From: Phragmitibacter sp.
Lineage (GTDB): Bacteria > Verrucomicrobiota > Verrucomicrobiia > Verrucomicrobiales > Verrucomicrobiaceae
Reading direction: 5' to 3'
Assembly: GCA_025361865.1 (NCBI GenBank)
Contig: JANYJH010000046.1
Span: forward strand, 1 to 39,584
Length of the DNA stretch: 39,584 nt
A program made the position numbers and the translations under genes. Positions 23,051 to 31,847 of the stretch are shown here, in pieces (within the stretch, counting starts at the first letter, position 1; each line of letters opens with the position of its first letter). Below the pieces are notes generated by a model that saw only the letters and a program-made list of their open reading frames with translations, searched no databases and had not been told where the DNA came from.

Positions 23051-25327
23051 TTATTTCCGTGATCCTTCATCAGACACATTTCCTTGCAAGGCGATGTCTG
23101 CTGCCGCAGCCTCCTGAGCCACGCCGCTGAGATTGTTCCCTTGCGCGGTGTTGTCTCGGATGAACCCGCTCACGCCTTCGGTCGCTAAGATGCCGTGTTG
23201 ACCATTCTTCTCGGAGAGGTTGCTCTCGATGGTTGGCTTAAAGCCTGTGCCAAAAACGAGGATACCGTTGAAGCCGTTGAAGCGTGATTTATTAGCCGTG
23301 ACCAGGACCGTCGCGCCCGTTTCACCCGTGAGCATCAGGCCATCAAACTTGGACTTCTCGACGGTGTTGCCCGTCACTTCGGAACCGCTCGCCGCGCCAT
23401 CGAAATGCAGGCCCGCTTCTTTGCTGTTCGTGATGGTGCTGTCCGCGATGCGGGCTTTCGCGCCTTTTTGAATGGTGATGCCGATCAAGTTTTCATCGCA
23501 GATCGCGCCCTCCACGATCACGCTGACGCCGACTCCCACGGCTGCGATTCCGGCTTCGGTATTGAGCGTCATTTGGTTCTTATCCGTGATGCTCGCGCTG
23601 GCTCCATCCTTCACGACGATGCCTGATCCGCCGTTATCCGCGCAGGTATTGCTCTTGAGCATCGGAGCCGTTCCGGTCAAACGAACCTCCATGCCGCTGC
23701 CGCCATTCTTGCGGGCTTCGCAGTCCGTCACGCTGGCGCTTGATCCGTTTTCTATGACCACGCCTGACTTCGCATTCTGTCGGAAGACATTCCCTTTGAT
23801 CATTGGCTTGCCTGCGCCGCTGAGCCATAAGCCATCGCCCACGCCGCTTTGCACGGTGTTCTCGGTAAACGCAATGCCGCTGGATTTGATGAGCACGACG
23901 GGCCATGAAACGTGCTCGACCACATCACTGCCCGTGTGTTGGAAAATGAAGCCGCTGATGCTGCCCGTCGCGCAGTTCTCCACGGACAAAGCAGGCCCCG
24001 CTTTGCCATCCGTTTGCACGCGGACTTGGCCCGCTTCTGCGGCCTTGAGATTCAGTCCTTCTTTGAACCGAATCTGCTCGTCATAGATGCCAGCGGGGAT
24101 GGTCACGGTGTCGCCCGGCTTGGCCTGATTGATGGCGGCTTGGATGGTCGTGAAGGCGGCTGGTTCTTCATAGACGACGGTGGTCATCACTTGCATTTCA
24201 TCGTCACCCGCTTCTCCCTTGGGTGTGGGAAGTCGGCTCCAGGAGAGTCGTCCGGTGCCTGATAAATAAGCCATGAGCAGGCCCGAAAGCACTAGGAGCG
24301 TGAGCCACAGAGTGCGGTTGCTATGCGACCAAGACTGAACCGCTGCCACGGGCTTGGCGGGTGCCGGAATCACCGTGGTCACCACCGGCTGCGTGATCTC
24401 TTTCTTCGGTAACGGCGTGGTCGGACGGAGGAGGCGCTGACGAATTTCGTCCATGCTCTGCGGGCGCTGTTCCGGCTCTTTGGCCAGACAGGCGAGCACG
24501 GTCTGCTCCCATTCAGGCGGCAGTGTCTCAGCACCTTGAATACCGAATTCCTGTCGGCGTTGCGTGACGCTGGCCACGGGTTCGTCCGTGAGCTGACGGG
24601 AGATATTTCCTGTGAAGAACGGCGGCTTGCCCGTGAGCAATTCATAGAGCGTGCTGCCCACCGCGTAGATGTCATCACTGGTGCTGGGCTTCTTCCCGGC
24701 GGCCTGCTGCGGGCTCATGTAGGCTAGCGTTCCCGTGGAAGCGCCGCCACCCATCGTCGCCCGGTCAAGCGCATCCGAAATACTGCGGGCAATGCCGAAG
24801 TCCGTGACGCGCAGTTGTCCATCCTGCTCCACCATTAAATTCGCGGGCTTCAGATCCCGATGGATGACCTTGGCGTTCCCATGCGCATACTCCAGCGCGT
24901 CCAGTAACTGAAGCACCCAGTGCCTGATTTGGCGGGGCTCGAAGATCTTGTTCGGTTCTTTCAGGCGCAGCGTGCTCAGCGTCTCGCCATCAATGAACTC
25001 CATGCTGATGGCCGCGTGTTCTTCATCCAGCAGGAAGTCGTAAGTCTTCACGATGTTCGGATGGGCGAGGTCGAGTCCCTTCCGCGTCTCCTCCTTAAGT
25101 TCTTCAATGGCCACGTCATCAAAGCGCACCACTTCCGGCGCGAACTTCAAGGCCACCTCACGTCCGAGCCGTTCATCCAGCGCCAACCAGACGACGCCCA
25201 TGCCGCCGCGCCCGAGCATCTTCTGCAAGAGGAAACGGTCAAAGACACGGTCTCCCTTCTGATGGCCACGCATGGTGTGACCAAAATCAAAGTCCGAGAG
25301 ATTAAAAGGCGGCTTAGCGTCTGACAT
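23051..25327 (-). CDS. Ser/Thr protein kinase with transmembrane helix and beta-helix domain
   Basis: Residues 32-300 are a Hanks-type kinase: glycine loop GRGGMG (39-44), catalytic Lys 61 in VALKFA, HRD at 156-158 in VIHRDLKPANLM, DFG at 176-178, followed by a GTLAYMSPQQA segment. A transmembrane helix follows at about 339-356, and residues 385-750 form a right-handed beta-helix with repeats of the NosD/pectate-lyase-like type (FTTIQAAINQAKPGDTVTIPAGIY, then short units such as GNVFRQNAKSGVVIENGS). The kinase should be cytoplasmic and the beta-helix outside, so it may sense a polysaccharide or envelope ligand. The gene is divergent from an ECF-type sigma factor 700 bases away, with a small membrane-protein gene between, a pairing that suggests signalling to transcription. 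Confidence 0.92.
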   Translation of the reverse strand: MSDAKPPFNLSDFDFGHTMRGHQKGDRVFDRFLLQKMLGRGGMGVVWLALDERLGREVALKFAPEVVRFDDVAIEELKEETRKGLDLAHPNIVKTYDFLLDEEHAAISMEFIDGETLSTLRLKEPNKIFEPRQIRHWVLQLLDALEYAHGNAKVIHRDLKPANLMVEQDGQLRVTDFGIARSISDALDRATMGGGASTGTLAYMSPQQAAGKKPSTSDDIYAVGSTLYELLTGKPPFFTGNISRQLTDEPVASVTQRRQEFGIQGAETLPPEWEQTVLACLAKEPEQRPQSMDEIRQRLLRPTTPLPKKEITQPVVTTVIPAPAKPVAAVQSWSHSNRTLWLTLLVLSGLLMAYLSGTGRLSWSRLPTPKGEAGDDEMQVMTTVVYEEPAAFTTIQAAINQAKPGDTVTIPAGIYDEQIRFKEGLNLKAAEAGQVRVQTDGKAGPALSVENCATGSISGFIFQHTGSDVVEHVSWPVVLIKSSGIAFTENTVQSGVGDGLWLSGAGKPMIKGNVFRQNAKSGVVIENGSSASVTDCEARKNGGSGMEVRLTGTAPMLKSNTCADNGGSGIVVKDGASASITDKNQMTLNTEAGIAAVGVGVSVIVEGAICDENLIGITIQKGAKARIADSTITNSKEAGLHFDGAASGSEVTGNTVEKSKFDGLMLTGETGATVLVTANKSRFNGFNGILVFGTGFKPTIESNLSEKNGQHGILATEGVSGFIRDNTAQGNNLSGVAQEAAAADIALQGNVSDEGSRK

Positions 25328-25333
25328 GGGGCG

Positions 25334-25348
25334 GTGTGACCATCACAC
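25334..25348. promoter_or_regulatory. Inverted repeat GTGTGA/TCACAC upstream of the kinase
   Basis: Perfect 6-bp arms with a three-base spacer, 7-21 bases upstream of the kinase start. Position allows an operator or mRNA hairpin that hides the start. The arms resemble CRP half-sites, but the spacer is three bases where CRP sites have six. Confidence 0.35.
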
Positions 25349-25386
25349 TGTCAGAGAGCGCGCCGCGTTTGCAAATGCTCGCTGCT

Positions 25387-25797
25387 TCATCTGCGCTTCA
25401 TTCCGAGGGCCACCGCCAGAATGGTGATGCCACAGAGCACGGCCACGGCTCCCGGTTTGATCGTGATGTCCCTGAGCGCCTGATTGATCACGTCTTCCGG
25501 TGCGCCCAGTTCCTTCAAATGCTGCACCCTCGCGATGAGCATGTAACACAGCGAGCATATCGCTCCGACAGCCGTTCCGAGCGCGGCCCAAGCCAGCCAG
25601 CGGGGTGGTAACACGCTGAAAACTACCGCGATGGAAGTGGCGCAGCAAAGCGTCCATGCCGCCGCTTTGTTCATCACAAAGAGGTTCAAATTACCCGTCA
25701 TCGGCATGAACAGAACGGCAGCCTTCGCGCCCCACAGCACCAGCGTCGCGCCCAGCAGAGCCAGCGCGAGTCGGTAGGGAGCGGTGCGGATATTCAT
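25387..25797 (-). CDS. Small membrane protein, four helices
   Basis: A 136-residue protein starting MNIRTAPYRLALALLGATLVLWG, with four predicted helices, the last near GAVAVLCGITILAVALGMKRR. No motif. Starts further upstream (25836, 25890) would overlap the region of the divergent sigma-factor promoter. Located between the kinase and the sigma factor, on the same strand as the kinase, so may be co-transcribed with it. Confidence 0.65.
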   Translation of the reverse strand: MNIRTAPYRLALALLGATLVLWGAKAAVLFMPMTGNLNLFVMNKAAAWTLCCATSIAVVFSVLPPRWLAWAALGTAVGAICSLCYMLIARVQHLKELGAPEDVINQALRDITIKPGAVAVLCGITILAVALGMKRR

Positions 25798-25868
25798 GAC
25801 CGGAGAGTAGTTCAGAATGAGCGTGCGCTGGGACATGGGCGGCGTCGTTGGCGGGTTGGGGAGGTTGC

Positions 25869-25892
25869 CGGTGCACCCCAAAGGATGCACCG
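25869..25892. other. Hairpin upstream of the sigma factor gene
   Basis: Perfect 7-bp stem CGGTGCA/TGCACCG with ten-base loop. A TTTTTT run follows nine bases later on the + strand, too far for a standard terminator. May be an attenuator or operator in the divergent region. Confidence 0.3.
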
Positions 25893-26044
25893 ACAGCGAG
25901 GGTTTTTTGTTGAGTGCCGAATCGAAAGCGGGGGCTGCCTTCTCCTCTTCCTCAAGAGGTGGATGGCGGTTGGTGAAGGATTGTGACAGACGATTTAAAG
26001 ATAATTTTCGCCTGCGGCACCCTTTTGGCTACGTTGAGCATTAC

Positions 26045-26809
26045 ATGGACGATCTCAGCAAAACCTCCCGCGATGCCGATGCCGTGCGCGTGGCCGATCC
26101 CAACTTCGTCACCCGCTGGGATGTGGTGAACCGTGCGAAAGAAGGAGGCAATGATCGCGAAGGCCGCAACGCCTTGGAAGAGCTCTGCTGCATCTATCGG
26201 CATCCGATCTACATCGCCCTTCGCTACAAGCACAACTACGCCCATCATGATGCGGAAGACCTCGCTCAGACCTTCATCACCTGGCTCATCCACGGAGGTT
26301 ACCTGCAACGCGCTGATCCCACGAAAGGCCGCTTCCGCACGTTCTTGTTGAGCTACCTCGATAACTTCGTGGCCAACCATCGCCGCAAACAATACGCGCA
26401 AAAGCGGGGTGGTCACGCCGTGCATGTGGCCGCAGAATTCCCCAGCGAGACGAATCGCGACGCCGTGGAACCGCGCGATGACAACACCCCTGACCGCGAG
26501 ATTGATCGCGCCTGGACCCTCGCGACTTTCCGTGAAGCGCTGGATCGTCTGCGCGCCAAGTTCACGGCTGAAGGCCGCGCGGAGGAGTTCGAGACGCTGC
26601 AAGACTTCCTTCTCCGCCAGCGCGATGATGGTGAGAACTACACCACTGCCGCCGCGAAGCTGGGCATCAATGAAGTCGCCCTCCGCCAGCGTGTCTCACG
26701 CTTCGCCAAGAAATTCCGTGAAACTCTGGAGGCCATCATCAAGCCGATGGTCACCGAGGATGAGCTGGATGATGAGATGAGCTATCTGTGGCGGTGCTTT
26801 GAGAAGTAG
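26045..26809 (+). CDS. ECF-type RNA polymerase sigma factor
   Basis: The start at 26045 (MDDLSKTSRDADAV) is chosen because earlier in-frame codons run through the non-coding divergent region. Region 2 is recognisable by ALEELCCIYRHPIYIALR and AHHDAEDLAQTFITWLI, followed by GRFRTFLLSYLDNFVANHRRK; region 4 by the helix-turn-helix NYTTAAAKLGINEVALRQRVSRFAKKFRE. The protein is 254 residues, longer than the usual 180-200 ECF factors because of an extended linker and C-terminus. Such sigma factors in Planctomycetes and Verrucomicrobia are often encoded near Ser/Thr kinases, and phosphorylation-controlled ECF factors are known elsewhere. No anti-sigma gene is seen; the divergent kinase may control it. 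Confidence 0.85.
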   Translation: MDDLSKTSRDADAVRVADPNFVTRWDVVNRAKEGGNDREGRNALEELCCIYRHPIYIALRYKHNYAHHDAEDLAQTFITWLIHGGYLQRADPTKGRFRTFLLSYLDNFVANHRRKQYAQKRGGHAVHVAAEFPSETNRDAVEPRDDNTPDREIDRAWTLATFREALDRLRAKFTAEGRAEEFETLQDFLLRQRDDGENYTTAAAKLGINEVALRQRVSRFAKKFRETLEAIIKPMVTEDELDDEMSYLWRCFEK

Positions 26810-26859
26810 GGCTTACTTCCGCGCTTTGCTATTTCATCAAATGACTTTACACTCTCGCT

Positions 26860-27099
26860 ATGAGCCTGATGACCATCGAAGTTGAGATTGATCACGGGAA
26901 GATCATTCCGAAAGGCGCTGATTTGTTACCGGATCATGCCGTGGGACTCCTCACGATTTTAGATGGCTCCAAGGACAGGGCTGAATGGAGTCCACTGGTT
27001 CAGAACCCTGCACTATGGGTCATCTCGCATGAAGACCCAACCGCACCGCTTCATCCCGAAGACTGGCCGGCAGCCTTCGAACCTGTCAGTGGGAAATGA
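26860..27099 (+). CDS. VapB-type antitoxin
   Basis: A 79-residue protein whose first half, MTIEVEIDHGKIIPKGADLLPDHAVGLLTIL, fits the short beta-rich antitoxins often paired with PIN toxins (seen here by IEVEIDHGKIIP). The C-terminal half is acidic and Trp-containing. Overlaps the toxin gene by four bases (ATGA at 27096). Confidence 0.7.
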   Translation: MSLMTIEVEIDHGKIIPKGADLLPDHAVGLLTILDGSKDRAEWSPLVQNPALWVISHEDPTAPLHPEDWPAAFEPVSGK

Positions 27100-27485
27100 A
27101 AGTGCTTTTGGATACTTGTGCCTTGATCTGGCTGGTTTCGGATCAAGCACAACTCTCACCCCGTAGTAGAGAACTTATCGTGACATGTGCGGATGAACTT
27201 TATGTGTCTGCGATCAGTGCTCTGGAGATTGGAATCAAATCCGCCAAAGGGCGTTTGGAATTATCATGTCCTCTAATGCAATGGTGGACCGTAGCCACTG
27301 AACAGCATGGTTTGATAGTCGTTCCGGTGGATGTTGATACCTTGATCGCCAGCACCGCTTTGCCCGCTATTCATAATGATCCTGCTGATCGAATCATTAT
27401 TGCTGCGGCATCAAATCTGGGAGCGACAATCGTTACTGCGGATCATCATATTGCCCAATATCCGCAGGCTAAAGTGGCGTGGTAA
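27096..27485 (+). CDS. vapC: PIN-domain toxin
   Basis: The 129-residue protein has all four PIN acidic positions: D6 in LLDTCAL, E44 in SALEIGIK, D95/D98 in HNDPADR and D116 in VTADHH. PIN toxins are Mg-dependent ribonucleases. It is translationally coupled to the preceding antitoxin gene. Target RNA unknown. Five bases separate it from the convergent aldo/keto reductase gene. Confidence 0.88.
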   Translation: MKVLLDTCALIWLVSDQAQLSPRSRELIVTCADELYVSAISALEIGIKSAKGRLELSCPLMQWWTVATEQHGLIVVPVDVDTLIASTALPAIHNDPADRIIIAAASNLGATIVTADHHIAQYPQAKVAW

Positions 27486-27490
27486 AGCAC

Positions 27491-28405
27491 TCACGGAATC
27501 TTCCGACCCTGCGCGGCTTCCCACAGCGCATACCAGTCCTGGCGCTCCAGCTTGATGTCTGCTGACTGCGCTGCACTGATGATGCGCTCGACCTTGTTCG
27601 TGCCGATCACGGGAATGGGCTGACTCGGATGCGCCATGATCCAGGCATAGGCGAGCTGCTCCAGCGTGGCGTTGTTGTAACGCTCGCCGATGACCAGCGC
27701 CGCTTTCTTCAAGCGCTGCCCAGCCTCATTGGCAGGATCAAAAAGCCGTCCACCTGCCAAGGGACTCCAGGCCATGGGCAGCACGCGCTGCTGCTGACAT
27801 TGATCGAAGGTGCCGTCTAAAATCGGGTCCATGTGCAGGAGGTGAAACTCAAGCTGATTGGTCGCGAGAGGCTGTTCCATCCGGCTGTTGAGCACGTTAA
27901 ACTGGGCCACATTGTAGTTGGAAACACCCGCGCTTCGGATCTTCCCATCGCGCATCAGTTGGTTCAGTCCTGCCGCCGTATCATCTGCGCTGGTCAGCCA
28001 ATCAGGCCGATGCACGAGAAACAATTCAAGATGATCCGTGCCGAGGAATCGCAGTGACTTCTCAGCGCTTTTGACCAAGCGAGCCGCTGTCGCATTGTAG
28101 TGCGCGGTGTGACGGTCAGGATGATACGAGCAAGGCACATAGATGCCCGCCTTGGAAACGATCTCCAGCTTGTCCCGAAGGCCGGGCGATAACGAGAGCG
28201 CTTTGCCAAGAGCTTCTTCGACTTCATAAAGGCCGTAGATTTCCGCCGTGTCGATGGTGGTCATGCCCTGCTCAACGCACACGTTCAGACGGCGATTGAT
28301 CTCCTGCGGTGAAGAGGCATCGGCATCGTCAAGGATGCGCCAGGTGCCATACACGAGGCGGGAAAACTCAGGACCGTTCGGGGAAATTCGACTGCGAGGA
28401 ATCAT
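27491..28405 (-). CDS. Aldo/keto reductase, YdhF-like
   Basis: Residues 1-304 form an AKR barrel with the catalytic tetrad visible: D52 and Y57 in TTIDTAEIYG, K85 in VSKAG, H132 in FLVHRPDW. The SNYNVAQFNVL and MAWSPLAGGRLF blocks are also typical. NADPH-dependent reduction of carbonyls is expected; substrate unknown. ATGA overlap with gluQ (28402-28405) indicates coupling. Confidence 0.9.
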   Translation of the reverse strand: MIPRSRISPNGPEFSRLVYGTWRILDDADASSPQEINRRLNVCVEQGMTTIDTAEIYGLYEVEEALGKALSLSPGLRDKLEIVSKAGIYVPCSYHPDRHTAHYNATAARLVKSAEKSLRFLGTDHLELFLVHRPDWLTSADDTAAGLNQLMRDGKIRSAGVSNYNVAQFNVLNSRMEQPLATNQLEFHLLHMDPILDGTFDQCQQQRVLPMAWSPLAGGRLFDPANEAGQRLKKAALVIGERYNNATLEQLAYAWIMAHPSQPIPVIGTNKVERIISAAQSADIKLERQDWYALWEAAQGRKIP

Positions 28406-29247
28406 GGTGGTGGACGAGGAAAGCCTATCTCTGCACGGACTCGCGTCGCTGTCCAGCCCTGCTCACGCAAGGTGCGGATGGCGCGAGCGTTGTCGCGCTT
28501 CGCCAGTCGTTTGCCGTGTTCATCAGCGATGAGGCGGTGATGCTTCCAAAGCGGAACGGGCAGCCCCAGCAGCTCTTGCAAGACTCGATGAAGATGGGTC
28601 GCGGGCAACAAATCCTCACCGCGTGTGACCAGCGTGATTCCTTGCGCGGCATCATCCACCACGACGGCGAGATGATAGCTGGTCGGCGTGTCTTTACGTG
28701 CCAGAACCACATCGCCAAGTGATGATGGATCAGCGATGAAACGGCCCTGCGCGAGGTCTTCCCAAGCCAATGCGTCACCAGCTAGCGACATCGCTTTGAT
28801 CAAGTCCAGCCGTAGCGCGTAGTCGCGTCCTTCGGCCATACGAGCCGCGACCTCATCAGCGGAGACCCGCTTGCAAATGCCGGGATATAAAACCCCTTCA
28901 GGCCCATGCGGCGCAGCACCTGCACGGGCGATCTCTTCTTGAATCTCCTTCCGCGTGCAGAAACAGGGATAGAGCAGGCCGAGCGCATTTAGCTTGTTCA
29001 AGGCTTCACGATACTCGCTGAGATGTTCGCTTTGTTTACGCACCGGAAGCTCCCATTCGAGGCCGAGCCAGTGCAGATCTTCATCAATGCCCAGTTCATA
29101 TTCAGGCCGCGAGCGGGTCTGATCAATGTCCTCCAAGCGCATGAGAAATCGTTCGCCGTGCTGCTGCGCAAACAGCACCGCATACGCATGACCCAGATGC
29201 AACCAACCCGTAGGCGATGGAGCGAAGCGGGTGATGTGCGCGGACAT
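28402..29247 (-). CDS. gluQ: Glutamyl-Q tRNA(Asp) synthetase
   Basis: A truncated glutamyl-tRNA synthetase of 281 residues with no anticodon-binding domain: HIGH-type motif HLGH (near residue 17-20), ITRFAPSPTG at the start, KRLAKRDNA for the KMSKS region and the zinc-binding pattern Cys-x-Cys (YPCFCTRKE) then Tyr-x3-Cys (YPGICK). GluQ attaches Glu to queuosine in tRNA(Asp). The start at 29247 follows nine bases after the small FeoB-associated gene and it overlaps the reductase gene, so it shares the feo transcript. Confidence 0.93.
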   Translation of the reverse strand: MSAHITRFAPSPTGWLHLGHAYAVLFAQQHGERFLMRLEDIDQTRSRPEYELGIDEDLHWLGLEWELPVRKQSEHLSEYREALNKLNALGLLYPCFCTRKEIQEEIARAGAAPHGPEGVLYPGICKRVSADEVAARMAEGRDYALRLDLIKAMSLAGDALAWEDLAQGRFIADPSSLGDVVLARKDTPTSYHLAVVVDDAAQGITLVTRGEDLLPATHLHRVLQELLGLPVPLWKHHRLIADEHGKRLAKRDNARAIRTLREQGWTATRVRAEIGFPRPPP

Positions 29248-29256
29248 GAGGCACGA

Positions 29257-29391
29257 TCATTTCTTCGGTTTCTCGCAGCCGCATCCTGCGCCACAGCCAG
29301 CGCTCTTCTTCCTCGTGGTGCGGACGATGAAGACCAGCGCGGTCAACAAGACCACACCGAGCGCGCCCCATGATTGCCAGTCGCCATTCAT
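29257..29391 (-). CDS. FeoB-associated Cys-rich membrane peptide (44 aa)
   Basis: A 44-residue peptide: one transmembrane helix (GVVLLTALVFIVRTT), then KKSAGCGAGCGCEKPKK with three Cys. This is the look of the small Cys-rich proteins encoded next to feoB. ATG is one base after the feoB stop (29393-29395) and the stop is nine bases before gluQ, so it fits precisely between them in the operon. Possible role: iron handling or stabilising FeoB; not shown. Confidence 0.8.
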   Translation of the reverse strand: MNGDWQSWGALGVVLLTALVFIVRTTRKKSAGCGAGCGCEKPKK

Positions 29392-29392
29392 A

Positions 29393-31501
29393 TCAGAGTC
29401 CGATAAATCTCCCCCCTTGATAGACGATCAGGCTCGCCAGATAAGCCGTGCCCGTCATGTAGAAGATTTGAAACAGAGGCCACTTCCAGCCGTTCGTCTC
29501 GCGTTTTACTACGGCCACGGTGCTCAGGCATTGCATCGCGAAGACATAGAAAACCATCAGGCTGATGCACACCAGCGGCGTGAAAATCGGTCGCCCATCG
29601 GGCCACTTGTCATCGTGCAGTTTTTCACGCAGCGGGGCCGTATCCTCTTTGTCGCCGTCCACCGCGTAGATGATGCTCATGGTGCTGACGAAGACTTCGC
29701 GCGCGGCGAAGCTCGATACCAAACCGATACCGATCTTCCAGTCGAACCCGAGCGGTTTGATGATCGGTTCAATGAAATGTCCCATGCGGCCCGCGATGGA
29801 ATGGGAGAGCTGCGTGGATTGATAGGCGGCTTTCGCAGCGGCTTCTGTAGGCTCGGGCTTGTCCAGCTTGGGATAAGTGTTTGCCGCCCAAAGCAGAATG
29901 GACAAACCAAGAATCACGGTGCCGGCGCGACGCAGAAATAACTTTGCCCGTTCCAGCATGAAGAGCGCGATGTGCCGCAGCGCAGGCATCTTGTAAGTCG
30001 GCATTTCCAGCACCATGAGACTGGTCTGGCCCTTCGCCATGGTCTTATGGAAAAGCCAGGCGAAGAAGAACGCGCCGCCTGTTCCCAAAGCATACATGGC
30101 CAACATGATCAGCGCTTTGTTCAAAGCGGAGACCTCGCTGGACGGAAACATGGCGGGGATCATGAGTGAATAGACGGGAAGCCGCGCGGAACAACTGGCC
30201 AACGGCGTGATCAGAATGGTGATGAGACGATCCTTCGGACTGGCGATGGTGCGCGTGGCCATGATGCCCGGAACGGCGCAGGCATAGGAGCTGAAGAACG
30301 GCACGAAGGAGCGTCCATTCAAACCGACGCGGCCCATGAGCTTATCCATGATGAAGGCCACGCGGGCCATGTAACCCGTGTCTTCCATGAGGCCGATGAA
30401 GCAGAACAATATCAGAATCTGCGGCAGGAATTTCACGATGCCACCGACGCCGGTGATGACGCCATTCACGATGAGATCACGCAAGTCGCCGTCCGGCATG
30501 TGCGCCTCCACCAGATGGCCCAGCCATGCGGTCAGTTGATCAATCGCGTCCATCGGCCCTTCGGCCACGCTGAAGATCATGTAGAACACCAGCACCATGA
30601 CGGCGACGAAGCACACGCCGCCCCATAGTGGATGCAGCAGCACATTGTCCAGCTTGTCCGTCAGTGTGGCTTCATCGCGCTCAGGCCGACGCAGCGTGTC
30701 CTTTAGCAAGTCCTCGATCAAGGCATAGCGCGCCGCTGCCAGTTCATCTTCCCAACCCGGAAACAGCTTCTCCAGATCCGTGCTCGCTTGATCAATACGG
30801 GCCAAGTGAGCGTTCTCGATGCCGTAATGCTCGGGGTCGTGATCGGAGACCAAATAGAGCGGCTCCAGCAGTGATGCCGCATCGTGAACCGCACCTGCCT
30901 TGACCAGATCGGCACAAATCTCACGCAAGGCCATGCGAATCTCTCCAGGGATGGGCGGCGCGACTTGGGTTGAAGCGACGAGCTTCCGGCTCATCGCCGC
31001 TTTCAATTCCGTGAGCCCCTTGCCCGCTGTAGCCTGCATGGGCACGATGGGCACGCCGAGTCGCGCGCTGAGCTTCTCCACATCCAGCCGCCATTGCTTG
31101 GCCTCAGCCACATCCATCATGTTCAGCACCAGGAGCGAAGGAAGTCCCAGCTCAAACACTTGCGTGGCGAGGTAGAGATTGCGCTCCAGATTGGAGGCGT
31201 CCGCGACGAAAACCACCGCATCAGGACGGGGTGTATCAGCACGCCGACCGAGCAACACATCACGCACCACCGCTTCATCTGGGGATCGTGCATTGAGGCT
31301 GTAAGCACCGGGCAGATCCAGCAGACGCATCCGCTTCCCATGCTGGCTGAAGCAGTAGCCCTCCTTCTTTTCCACGGTCACACCGGGGTAGTTCGCGACC
31401 TTTTGTTTCAGGCCCGTGAGCGCATTGAAGATGGTGGATTTGCCGCAGTTCGGATTCCCCACGATGGCGATCACCAGCTCTTTGGAGGCACCCTCATTCA
31501 T
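29393..31501 (-). CDS. feoB: Ferrous iron transporter B
   Basis: The 702-residue protein starts with a GTPase domain: GNPNCGKST (15-23), DLPGAYSL and NMMD, then a helical guanine-dissociation-inhibitor-like stretch and about eight or more transmembrane helices with two Gate motifs (RSFVPFFSSYACAVPGIMATR and a later LVSSFAAREVFVSTMSI). Uptake of Fe(II) across the inner membrane. Eight-base overlap with feoA upstream. Length normal for FeoB. Confidence 0.96.
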   Translation of the reverse strand: MNEGASKELVIAIVGNPNCGKSTIFNALTGLKQKVANYPGVTVEKKEGYCFSQHGKRMRLLDLPGAYSLNARSPDEAVVRDVLLGRRADTPRPDAVVFVADASNLERNLYLATQVFELGLPSLLVLNMMDVAEAKQWRLDVEKLSARLGVPIVPMQATAGKGLTELKAAMSRKLVASTQVAPPIPGEIRMALREICADLVKAGAVHDAASLLEPLYLVSDHDPEHYGIENAHLARIDQASTDLEKLFPGWEDELAAARYALIEDLLKDTLRRPERDEATLTDKLDNVLLHPLWGGVCFVAVMVLVFYMIFSVAEGPMDAIDQLTAWLGHLVEAHMPDGDLRDLIVNGVITGVGGIVKFLPQILILFCFIGLMEDTGYMARVAFIMDKLMGRVGLNGRSFVPFFSSYACAVPGIMATRTIASPKDRLITILITPLASCSARLPVYSLMIPAMFPSSEVSALNKALIMLAMYALGTGGAFFFAWLFHKTMAKGQTSLMVLEMPTYKMPALRHIALFMLERAKLFLRRAGTVILGLSILLWAANTYPKLDKPEPTEAAAKAAYQSTQLSHSIAGRMGHFIEPIIKPLGFDWKIGIGLVSSFAAREVFVSTMSIIYAVDGDKEDTAPLREKLHDDKWPDGRPIFTPLVCISLMVFYVFAMQCLSTVAVVKRETNGWKWPLFQIFYMTGTAYLASLIVYQGGRFIGL

Positions 31502-31745
31502 CGCTGCATCCTTCCTTCAAAACCTGAATCTGCACGGCTTCACTTCGGCGCATGGCCAAGCGCGAGCCCCGCACCGCGACCTCGATGGGATCACCCAATG
31601 GCGCACGCCGCACGAGGCGAATCTTCGTCCCCGGCACCAGTCCCAATTCGCGTAACCGAGTCAGCGAGTCCACCCCTAACGGCAAAGCGCTGATCACCGC
31701 CGTAGCGCCGACGGGCAATTGGCTGAGGGTGAGGTGAGGAGTCAT
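31494..31745 (-). CDS. feoA: FeoA domain protein
   Basis: An 83-residue SH3-like FeoA: LTLSQLPVGATAVISAL, LRELGLVPGTKIRLVRRAPLGDPIEV, RGSRLAMRRSEAVQIQV (recognised by its strand blocks). Binds and modulates FeoB. First gene of the operon; 102 bases separate it from the divergent dehydratase gene. I could not see a convincing Fur box in that gap. Confidence 0.93.
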   Translation of the reverse strand: MTPHLTLSQLPVGATAVISALPLGVDSLTRLRELGLVPGTKIRLVRRAPLGDPIEVAVRGSRLAMRRSEAVQIQVLKEGCSDE

Positions 31746-31847
31746 GTCGTGTGAACCGAGAACTTATTGAGATTGTGTCGCAAGAGCAACGGAAAAGAAG
31801 CGGCATTTCTTGCTTTAAGCCTTCGGCAACGCCGCGCATGATTCCTG

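Noticed and set aside
25869-25920. Terminator on the + strand before the sigma factor
   Set aside because: T run is nine bases away from a 7-bp stem and there is no + strand gene to its left to terminate.
31746-31847. Fur box before feoA
   Set aside because: No GATAATGATAATCATTATC-like dyad found in the 102-base divergent gap.
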